A stretch of DNA of 10,402 nt from NIC37A-2 sp050289625 (GTDB lineage Bacteria; Myxococcota_A; Polyangia; Polyangiales; Polyangiaceae). Positions 1-5,738 of the stretch are shown here, one piece after another (the first letter of the stretch is position 1; each line of letters opens with the position of its first letter). The position numbers and the translations under genes were made by a program. Where the stretch lies: NCBI GenBank assembly GCA_050289625.1, contig JBNKGC010000205.1, forward strand, positions 1-10,402, read 5' to 3'. Below the pieces are notes generated by a model that was not told where the DNA came from, ran no database searches, and saw nothing but the letters and a program-made list of their open reading frames with translations.

Positions 1-985
1 CCAGTAGGCCGAGGGGGATCTGAAAGCCGCCCATGTCCGAACGCCCGCCGCCGTAGGGGCGCCCCTCGGCGTCGGTGCCGAAGGCATTTTGCATGAAGAG
101 AGCTGGATCGACGCTCGCCCGGCTCGTTCGGAGGCTGCCGTCGATACGATCTTCCACGACGCCGTAGACGAGCACCGTGTCGATGTCCTCTCGGCGCAGA
201 ATAAAATCCGCCGCGGTCGGAATCGCATCACGGTTCAATGCCGAGACCCGGCCCACGCCTGCAATGGCAAAGTCTCGAATCACTTCGAGATCACGCAGCG
301 ACACGCCGACCGCGTCCATCGCCTCCGCGCTGATGCTGCGGCGGCCGATTCGGCTCAGCGTCTCCGCATCACAGTGGGGCTTGAGATAGGCGGCTGCTCG
401 GAAATCGGAGGGGGTCGCGAAGGCGAAGTCGTCGGTATCCGTCTGGATGCCGAAGAACATCGCGGTGGCGACCGCCGTGTCATCCGCGCCCTCACCACCG
501 AGAGGCGCCAAGCCCTGCTCTGCGTATTCGGCGTAGATGGTGGCCGTGGCCCCGACGTCATGGCGCACGTCCACGAAGGGAGCGCGCGGCATGGTCTTCG
601 GCCGATGATGATCGACGACAGTCAGAAGCTCGAGGGAATCGGGAAGTTGAATGCTCGGTTCGTGCTGGCTGGCATCGACGAGCGCTAGATACCCGTACTC
701 CGCGAGATCCTCCGTCTTTTCGATGCGCACCATAGGCACGCTGAGAAGCTTGACGAGGGCGCGATTCTCGGAGCGGGAGAGGGGAAGGACGTGCGCGATG
801 GTCGCGGAAACGCCCAACCGCTCGCAAATGCGGCGGTGTGCCAGCGCGCTCCCAATCGCGTCGGGGTCCGGATGCCCGCCGAGAAGGATGACGTGCGGCT
901 TGTCGGTCGCTTGGGAGAGGACTTGCTCCAGGCGCTGGGCCCGCGCGACCGAGCTCTTGTTGCCGTTGCTGCTACTGCTGACCAT
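1..985 (-). CDS. DHH/DHHA1 family phosphoesterase, NrnA-like (C-terminus cut by window edge)
   Basis: Read on the minus strand, one open frame of 328 codons runs from ATG at 985 off the left edge. Motifs of the DHH superfamily appear in order: HPDPDAIGSA (residues 38-47), an Asp in LVDAS (104), the name-giving DHH (125-127) and TDTDDF (182-187), which together bind two metal ions. A DHHA1 domain follows, ending in GGGRSDMGGFQIPLG (312-326). Family members of the NrnA type degrade short oligonucleotides (nanoRNA), and some also dephosphorylate pAp. The exact substrate here is inferred and could instead be another nucleotide. The usual GGGH of DHHA1 reads GGGR, a variant I believe occurs in some branches. 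An in-frame TGA at 1012-1010 leaves ATG 985 as the first ATG of the frame, and no clear Shine-Dalgarno precedes it. At 328 residues it is already about full family length, so little is missing. It diverges from the ilv operon. Confidence 0.88.
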   Translation of the reverse strand, partial: MVSSSSNGNKSSVARAQRLEQVLSQATDKPHVILLGGHPDPDAIGSALAHRRICERLGVSATIAHVLPLSRSENRALVKLLSVPMVRIEKTEDLAEYGYLALVDASQHEPSIQLPDSLELLTVVDHHRPKTMPRAPFVDVRHDVGATATIYAEYAEQGLAPLGGEGADDTAVATAMFFGIQTDTDDFAFATPSDFRAAAYLKPHCDAETLSRIGRRSISAEAMDAVGVSLRDLEVIRDFAIAGVGRVSALNRDAIPTAADFILRREDIDTVLVYGVVEDRIDGSLRTSRASVDPALFMQNAFGTDAEGRPYGGGRSDMGGFQIPLGLL

Positions 986-1362
986 AGAAAACTGGAGGCT
1001 GTGGTCCCCTCATCTGATGACTCACCTGGTGGGCCTCTGATGGTTTCCGAAAATTCGGTTTCCTCGTGGAATGCGACTGGTTCGCTGGGAAGGTTTCCAC
1101 GGAAGGAGGGCTCAACGGGAGCGGGGGGCCAAAAAACCAGGGGGGATCGGAGGGGCGAAAAAAACAACGCGGAGGGGTAGGGCAAAAACCGCGGAGAGCT
1201 TGCGGTTTACCATCCTCTCGAACATTTCGGGACCCAGGTTGTCATCTGACCGTTTCTTCGGGGCCCGCCCAGCCCGAAACGGGCCCCCTCGAACGAGCGG
1301 CCGACGGAGGCGCGGAATAACGTCTTGCTCGACCTTACTTTTCCCTACCTCGAACCAGATGC
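986..1362. other. Intergenic region with small hairpins, no gene seen
   Basis: No convincing coding sequence lies here. Positions 1080-1185 are strongly purine-rich on the plus strand, with A-runs at about 1132 and 1157 set between G-runs. A 7-bp stem (AAACCGC 1186-1192 with GCGGTTT 1202-1208) is followed on the minus strand by five T (1188-1184), so it could act as a weak terminator for transcription heading toward the DHH gene. A second hairpin, GGGGCCCG (1260-1267) with CGGGCCCC (1280-1287), has no T-run. The promoter of the minus-strand DHH gene should lie in this stretch, but I cannot point to convincing boxes. Confidence 0.5.
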
Positions 1363-1392
1363 TTGACGAGCCCCTCAGACTTGGTCAATCAT
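1363..1392 (+). promoter_or_regulatory. Candidate sigma-70-type promoter of the ilv operon
   Basis: TTGACG at 1363-1368 matches five of six bases of the -35 consensus. Eighteen bases later AATCAT (1387-1392) matches four of six bases of the -10 consensus. Transcription would begin near 1399-1402, giving a leader RNA of about 200 nt up to the terminator at 1601, the size typical of amino-acid attenuators. The -10 match is poor and high-GC bacteria vary, so this is a candidate only. Its position just upstream of the leader ORF is the best argument for it. Confidence 0.4.
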
Positions 1393-1401
1393 TCCCGGGA
1401 A

Positions 1402-1542
1402 ATGACCCCTGTGACGTCACGAAGGCCGTCCGATCGGACGGCTTGCCCCGCGGCCTGGGCCGCGGTTGGCATCGTGAACGTCGAGGTTCTCGTCGTCTCT
1501 GTACTCGGGCTTGTGATTAGCCCGGGTGCGGTGGCCTGTTGA
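1402..1542 (+). CDS. Branched-chain amino-acid leader peptide (attenuator peptide)
   Basis: A small ORF ends at TGA 1540-1542, 25 nt before the terminator stem. Its certain part begins at or before GTG 1474 and reads MNVEVLVVSVLGLVISPGAVAC (given in two parts: MNVEVLVVSVLGL, then VISPGAVAC). Within codons 3-15 there are six Val, three Leu and one Ile, the composition of known ilv leader peptides. The same frame is open back to ATG 1402, giving 46 codons. If transcription starts at about 1400 that ATG would be nearly leaderless. Neither start has a good Shine-Dalgarno, so the start is unresolved. The peptide itself probably has no function beyond being translated: slow decoding of Val, Leu or Ile codons, notably the GTC GTC pair at 1492-1497, would stall the ribosome and favour the antiterminator. 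Confidence 0.72.
   Translation: MTPVTSRRPSDRTACPAAWAAVGIVNVEVLVVSVLGLVISPGAVAC
1411..1465. repeat. Three consecutive palindromes in the ilv leader
   Basis: Three dyads stand in a row: GTGACGTCAC (1411-1420, perfect 10 bp), GCCGTCCGATCGGACGGC (1425-1442, perfect 18 bp) and CCGCGGCCTGGGCCGCGG (1448-1465, 8-bp arms around two bases). A shorter one, TTCCCGGGAA (1392-1401), sits at the presumed transcription start. In RNA the second and third would be stable hairpins ahead of the Val-rich codons. In DNA the first two resemble dimeric-regulator operators. They may be 5' leader structure, operator sites, or both. No regulator gene in the window points to either. Confidence 0.55.
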
Positions 1543-1601
1543 AGCGAGACGAAGCAATCGATTCCAGCCCCCGCACCCTTCCCGAGGTGCGGGGGTTTTT
1601 T
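1504..1601 (+). promoter_or_regulatory. Transcription attenuator with alternative pause and antiterminator structures
   Basis: Three mutually exclusive pairings are visible. The 1:2 (pause) hairpin is 1504-1511 with 1519-1526, eight pairs including one G-U, loop of seven. The 2:3 antiterminator is GGGTGCGG (1524-1531) with CCGCACCC (1571-1578), eight perfect pairs, extended after one mismatch by 1533-1534 with 1568-1569. The 3:4 terminator is 1568-1577 with 1586-1595. Segment 2 lies in the last codons of the leader ORF. A ribosome reaching the stop codon would cover it and allow termination. A ribosome stalled at Val/Leu codons 1480-1506 would block segment 1 and free segment 2 to capture segment 3. 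This is the trp/ilv attenuation logic of Gammaproteobacteria; its operation here is inferred from geometry. Confidence 0.78.
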
Positions 1602-1605
1602 CTTT
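1568..1605 (+). terminator. Intrinsic terminator of the ilv attenuator
   Basis: CCCCCGCACC (1568-1577) and GGTGCGGGGG (1586-1595) form a perfect 10-bp GC-rich stem around an 8-nt loop. It is followed by TTTTTT (1596-1601), then CTTT. This is a textbook rho-independent terminator, and it stands 119 bases before the ilvB start codon rather than after a gene. That position is why I read it as conditional. Confidence 0.92.
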
Positions 1606-1719
1606 GCGTTCCCCCCTTTTTTCTTCACCGTTCCGACTAGTCTTCCCACCCCTTCCTACCCCCTTTTGCCCTCCCAGGCATCCTCGGGGTGCCATTGTCC
1701 CGACCAAGCGAGTTCCTCC
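1602..1719 (+). other. Pyrimidine-rich 5' untranslated stretch before ilvB
   Basis: From 1602 to about 1676 the plus strand is over 80 percent C and T with very few G, unlike any other part of the window. C-rich, G-poor, little-structured RNA is what Rho factor and ribosomal protein S1 prefer, so it could be a Rho loading site or a translation enhancer; both are inferences. A short hairpin follows (1677-1683 with 1687-1693, loop of three). No Shine-Dalgarno is seen before ATG 1720. Confidence 0.5.
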
Positions 1720-3501
1720 ATGGACGACATCGCCAAACAGCGAACCATCGAGCCTACCACCACCCCCAAAACCATCACGGGATCCGAAGTCCTGTGGGAC
1801 ACGTTGGTGAACCTCGGCGTCGACGTCGTGTTCGGCTACCCGGGCGGCGCAATCATGCCCGCCTACGACGCAATGATTAAGTACCCGATCCGCCACGTGC
1901 TCGTGCGCCATGAGCAAGGCGCGTCGCACATGGCCGACGGCTATGCCCGAGCCACCGGCAGGGTCGGAGTGTGCATCGCCACATCGGGTCCGGGAGCCAC
2001 GAACCTGGTCACGGGAATCGCTACCGCGATGCTCGATTCCATCCCCATGGTCGCCATCACGGGGCAGGTCGCCTCCGGATTGATCGGAAGCGACGCGTTT
2101 CAAGAGGTCGACATCACCGGTGTCACCCTGCCCGTCACGAAGCACAACGTCGTGGTGACGCGACCCGAGGACATTTCCGCCGCTCTGAAGGAAGCCTTCT
2201 ACATCGCCAGCTCCGGACGCCCCGGTCCCGTGGTGGTCGACATCACGAAGGACGCCCAACAGGCGAGCTGCGAATACGCGTACGACCCCGCACCGGTTCG
2301 CCTGCCGGGATACCGCCCCGAGCACCAGGCCGAGAGCGACGAGATCCGTCAAGCATTGGAGATGATCCGCGAGGCGAAGCGCCCTGTGCTGTTTTGCGGA
2401 CACGGCGCCATCAGAGCGAACGCGACCCCCGAGCTGCTCGAGTTCGTCGACAAGACCGACATCCCGGTCGCCTGCACGCTGCTTGGCCTGGGCGGGTTTC
2501 CCGCCACGCACAAGCGCGCGCTGGGCATGATGGGTATGCACGGTGAGGCGTGGGTGAACCACGCAATTCAGGAAGCCGATCTGATCGTGGCCGTGGGCAT
2601 GCGCTTCGACGACCGCGTGACGGGCAATCTGAAAACCTACGCTCCCGACGCCAAGAAGATCCACATCGAACTCGACCCGGCCGAAATCAACAAAAACGTG
2701 AAGGTCGACTTGGCACTTGTCGGCGACGCGCGGGAGACACTGCGGCAGCTGCTGCGCCAGCTGCGCGGGGCCGAAGCGAGCGACCTGAGCCCCTGGCTCG
2801 GTCACATCGACGAGCTCAAGGGTGAGAGCGCGGTGATCGAGATCCGCGAGATGCCAGACAACGGCAAGCTCTACGCCGCCCACGTAATTCACGATCTTTG
2901 GAAGCACACCGACGGCAAGGCGACCGTGGTCACCGACGTGGGGCAGCACCAGATGTGGGAGGCCCAGTACTACAAGCACGACCATCCACGAAAGCTCGTC
3001 ACCTCCGGGGGCCTCGGCACCATGGGCTTCGCCTTGCCTGCAGCCATCGGCGCCAAGTTCGGTTGCCCGAACGACGAAGTCTGGGTGATTGCCGGCGACG
3101 GTGGCTTTCAGATGACCGCAGCGGAGCTCACGACCTGCGCCCAGGAGGGCATCAAGGTAAACGTCGCCATCATCAACAACGGTTACCTCGGGATGGTTCG
3201 CCAGTGGCAGGAGTTCTTCTACGGCGGTCGCTACGTCGCGACACCCATGAAGAGCCCCGACTTCGTCAAGTTGGCGGAAGCCCACGGGCTCCTCGGCCTG
3301 CGCGTGACGAAGCGTGCCGACGTGAAAGAGGCCGTCGAGAGGGCCCGCGCGTACGAAGGCAGCGTCGTCATCGACTTCCGCGTCGAACAGGAAGACTCGG
3401 TGTACCCGATGGTGCCAACCGGCTCCGATTTGCGCGACATGATTCGCCGCCCGGCTCGCCCTGGGCACAACCCCATCTTCGAAACCGGGGAGGACGAGTG
3501 A
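1720..3501 (+). CDS. ilvB: Acetolactate synthase, large catalytic subunit
   Basis: This 593-residue protein is the ThDP-dependent catalytic subunit of acetohydroxyacid synthase. It condenses two pyruvates to 2-acetolactate (Val, Leu) or pyruvate with 2-ketobutyrate to 2-aceto-2-hydroxybutyrate (Ile). The N-terminal ThDP domain shows GYPGGAIMPAYD (39-50) and the activating Glu65 in RHEQGASHMADGYARATGR. A central FAD/nucleotide-binding-type domain includes GMRFDDRVTGNL (293-304). The C-terminal domain has the ThDP-Mg motif starting GDGGFQM (459) and ending with NN at 486-487. Length is normal for the family. ATG 1720 is chosen because homology begins shortly after it; an upstream TTG at 1666 lies in the pyrimidine tract and would add an unlikely tail. 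Its TGA shares one base with the ilvN ATG, which fits translational coupling of the two subunits. Expression is likely set by the attenuator just upstream. Confidence 0.97.
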   Translation: MDDIAKQRTIEPTTTPKTITGSEVLWDTLVNLGVDVVFGYPGGAIMPAYDAMIKYPIRHVLVRHEQGASHMADGYARATGRVGVCIATSGPGATNLVTGIATAMLDSIPMVAITGQVASGLIGSDAFQEVDITGVTLPVTKHNVVVTRPEDISAALKEAFYIASSGRPGPVVVDITKDAQQASCEYAYDPAPVRLPGYRPEHQAESDEIRQALEMIREAKRPVLFCGHGAIRANATPELLEFVDKTDIPVACTLLGLGGFPATHKRALGMMGMHGEAWVNHAIQEADLIVAVGMRFDDRVTGNLKTYAPDAKKIHIELDPAEINKNVKVDLALVGDARETLRQLLRQLRGAEASDLSPWLGHIDELKGESAVIEIREMPDNGKLYAAHVIHDLWKHTDGKATVVTDVGQHQMWEAQYYKHDHPRKLVTSGGLGTMGFALPAAIGAKFGCPNDEVWVIAGDGGFQMTAAELTTCAQEGIKVNVAIINNGYLGMVRQWQEFFYGGRYVATPMKSPDFVKLAEAHGLLGLRVTKRADVKEAVERARAYEGSVVIDFRVEQEDSVYPMVPTGSDLRDMIRRPARPGHNPIFETGEDE

Positions 3502-4052
3502 TGACAACCGATAGTGCCACCCTCCGCACCTTCATCGCCTACGTCGAGGACAAGCCCGGTGTGCTCAACCGCATCGCGTCACTGTTCCGACGTCGCAACT
3601 ACAACATCGTGTCCCTCAACGTCGGGCGCACGCACGAAGTCGGCATCTCCCGAATGACCTTTCAGGTGGCCGCCGATGCCGATACGGCACGCCGTATCGA
3701 GGCGAATCTCTACAAGATGGTGAACGTACTCAGCGTTCAGGACATCACCGAAGAGAAGAGCGTCATCCGGGACCTGGCTCTGATCAAGGTCCAGGTCGGA
3801 CCGGAACAGCGCACGGAAGTGTTGCAGCTGGTCGAGGTCTTTCGCGCACGCGCGGTGGACGTCGGCCCCGACTCCCTGACCGTGGAAATCAGCGGGAACC
3901 AGGACAAGATCGACGGCCTGGTCGCCACGCTGCGCCAATTCGGCATCCTGGAGATGGTGCAGAGCGGCACCGTCGCCATGACCCGCGGCTCCCAGGGTGC
4001 GGCAGCACGAGCCGCCCATACCGCCGAGGCAGGTGGCTTCGCGGCCGCCTGA
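3501..4052 (+). CDS. ilvN: Acetolactate synthase, small regulatory subunit
   Basis: This is a 183-residue regulatory subunit that binds IlvB, raises its activity and gives feedback inhibition, usually by valine. An N-terminal ACT domain spans about residues 8-82, with VEDKPGVLNRIASLFRRRNY and the NVGRTHEVGISRMTF strand. A second ACT-like half covers about 88-160 (IRDLALIKVQV, then VDVGPDSLTVEISGN). The last 20 residues are an Ala-rich tail (GAAARAAHTAEAGGFAAA) beyond the usual end, probably disordered. The start overlaps the ilvB stop by one base (TGATG), and GGGAGGA at 3487-3493 gives a good ribosome binding site inside the ilvB end. The name ilvN is used here for the ilvB partner; ilvH is the equivalent alternative. 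Confidence 0.96.
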   Translation: MTTDSATLRTFIAYVEDKPGVLNRIASLFRRRNYNIVSLNVGRTHEVGISRMTFQVAADADTARRIEANLYKMVNVLSVQDITEEKSVIRDLALIKVQVGPEQRTEVLQLVEVFRARAVDVGPDSLTVEISGNQDKIDGLVATLRQFGILEMVQSGTVAMTRGSQGAAARAAHTAEAGGFAAA

Positions 4053-4085
4053 GGTCCCCGGGAGACCCTGAAAACGGAAACGAAC

Positions 4086-5738
4086 ATGACCCCCCCCAAC
4101 GATTACGTCCGCATCTTCGACACCACCCTGCGTGATGGCGAGCAATCGCCGGGCGCTACACTCACCTCCGACGAGAAGCTCGAGGTGGCGCGGACGCTTT
4201 CGCGCCTCGGTGTGGACGTGATCGAAGCGGGCTTCCCGGCAGCATCGCCCGACGACTTGGCCGCCGTTCGACGGATCGCCGAAGTGGTTGGACAGAACCT
4301 CCCCGAGGGGCGCCCGCACAGGCCGCACGGAGCGGAACCTCCGATCATCTGTGGGCTTGCACGCGCCACCGAAAAGGACATCGACAAGGCCTTCCAAGGT
4401 GTCGGGGCGGCGAAGCACCCCCGCATCCACACCTTCCTGGCCACGTCGCCCATCCACCGCGAGCACAAGCTACGCATGTCGCGGACGGACGTCGTGGAGC
4501 GGGCGAGCAAGATGGTCGCGTACGCGCGAAGCATGTGTGAGGACATCGAGTTCAGCCCGGAAGACGCCGGGCGCACCGAACCCGAGTTTCTCTACGAGGT
4601 GCTGACCGCGGTCATCGAGGCCGGCGCCACGACACTGAACATCCCCGATACGGTGGGCTACACGCTGCCGCACGAGTTCGGCGAGCTGATCGCCGGGATC
4701 GCTCGAAATGTGAAAGGGATCGAGAAGGCGATCATTTCGGTCCACTGTCACAACGACCTGGGGCTCGCGACGGCCAACACTCTGGCCGGGATTCGCGGTG
4801 GCGCACGCCAAGTCGAGGTCACCATCAACGGCATCGGCGAGCGAGCGGGCAACACGTCCCTCGAAGAGGTCGTCATGTCGCTGGCCACGCGGCGGCCGGT
4901 CTTCGGACTCGACACCGGAATCGACACCACCCACCTCACCCGAACCAGCAAGCTGGTGAGCGCTCGTACGGGCATGGTCGTCCAGCCGAACAAAGCCATC
5001 GTCGGCGCCAACGCGTTTGCCCACGAATCGGGCATCCACCAGGACGGGATGCTCAAGAACGAGGAAACCTACGAGATCATGCGGCCGGAGACCGTCGGTG
5101 CCAGCAAGAGCCTCTTGGTGCTCGGCAAGCATTCCGGGCGCCACGCTTTCAGCGTTCGCCTGACCGAGCTGGGGATGCCGCTCGACGGGGACGCATTGGA
5201 TAGTGCGTTCGAACGCTTCAAGGTCCTGGCTGACAAGAAGAAGCGCATCACCGACGCGGACCTCGAAGCGTTGGCCGCTTCCGAATCTCGCCATGGCCCG
5301 GAGTTGTTCAAGCTCGAGGCGGTGCACGTCAGCTGCGGCTCCGGCCTACCGACGGCTTCAGTCAAGTTGCGCGGCCCGGGCGGCGAGACGCAGACCACGG
5401 CCGCCATCGGAACGGGCCCGGTGCACGCCGTGTTCAACGCGGTCGATCAGCTGGTCAAGGCACCCGCCGAATTGCTCGAGTACTCGATCAACGCGGTGAC
5501 CGAGGGCATCGATGCCCTCGGAGAAGCCAGCGTCCGTGTGCGCGCTCACGGAGAAGCCCTGGTCGAAAATCCGCAGCTCGGATCCGGTCAGTCGTCGATC
5601 TTCCACGGCCATGCTGCCGACACCGACGTCATCGTAGCCAGCACGAAGGCCTATCTTTCCGCGCTGAACCGTTTGCTCGCGACCCTCGACGCCAAGAAGA
5701 AGGTGAGCGAGAGCGCTGCACCAGCCGCCGGCGTATGA
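4086..5738 (+). CDS. leuA: 2-isopropylmalate synthase
   Basis: The 550-residue enzyme condenses 2-ketoisovalerate with acetyl-CoA, the committed step of leucine synthesis. The TIM-barrel domain opens with FDTTLRDGEQSPG (11-23). The predicted metal ligands are Asp12, His220 and His222 in VHCHNDLGLA, and Asn256 in GIGERAGNTSLEE. HESGIHQDG (313-321) is the usual subdomain signature. Residues about 405-535 form the C-terminal LeuA dimerisation/allosteric domain (LFKLEAVHVSCGSG, then AAIGTGPVHAVFNAVD), so leucine feedback inhibition is expected. Residues about 69-87, rich in Pro, Gly, Arg and His, look like an insertion compared with the E. coli enzyme. It starts 33 nt after ilvN with only a weak GGAAACG ribosome site, and ends by a 4-nt ATGA overlap with cimA. 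Confidence 0.95.
   Translation: MTPPNDYVRIFDTTLRDGEQSPGATLTSDEKLEVARTLSRLGVDVIEAGFPAASPDDLAAVRRIAEVVGQNLPEGRPHRPHGAEPPIICGLARATEKDIDKAFQGVGAAKHPRIHTFLATSPIHREHKLRMSRTDVVERASKMVAYARSMCEDIEFSPEDAGRTEPEFLYEVLTAVIEAGATTLNIPDTVGYTLPHEFGELIAGIARNVKGIEKAIISVHCHNDLGLATANTLAGIRGGARQVEVTINGIGERAGNTSLEEVVMSLATRRPVFGLDTGIDTTHLTRTSKLVSARTGMVVQPNKAIVGANAFAHESGIHQDGMLKNEETYEIMRPETVGASKSLLVLGKHSGRHAFSVRLTELGMPLDGDALDSAFERFKVLADKKKRITDADLEALAASESRHGPELFKLEAVHVSCGSGLPTASVKLRGPGGETQTTAAIGTGPVHAVFNAVDQLVKAPAELLEYSINAVTEGIDALGEASVRVRAHGEALVENPQLGSGQSSIFHGHAADTDVIVASTKAYLSALNRLLATLDAKKKVSESAAPAAGV

Noticed and set aside
89..688. A 199-codon plus-strand frame in the left part
   Set aside because: The minus strand here encodes DHH phosphoesterase motifs in order across the whole stretch, so the plus frame is a shadow.
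1260..1287. GGGGCCCG/CGGGCCCC hairpin as a terminator
   Set aside because: It has no T-run on either side and lies upstream of the promoter region with no gene ending nearby.
1504..1601. T-box riboswitch as the explanation of the leader
   Set aside because: The conserved T-box antiterminator sequence and specifier-loop layout are not seen, whereas a Val/Leu/Ile-rich ORF with matching alternative stems is.
1666..1719. TTG 1666 as the ilvB start
   Set aside because: It lies at the edge of the pyrimidine tract, has no ribosome site and would add 18 residues without family similarity; ATG 1720 fits the family N-terminus.
1417..3507. A 696-codon open frame on the minus strand across ilvB
   Set aside because: It is an exact antisense shadow of the conserved ilvB gene. 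Its translation shows no family motif and has the composition typical of antisense frames in high-GC DNA.
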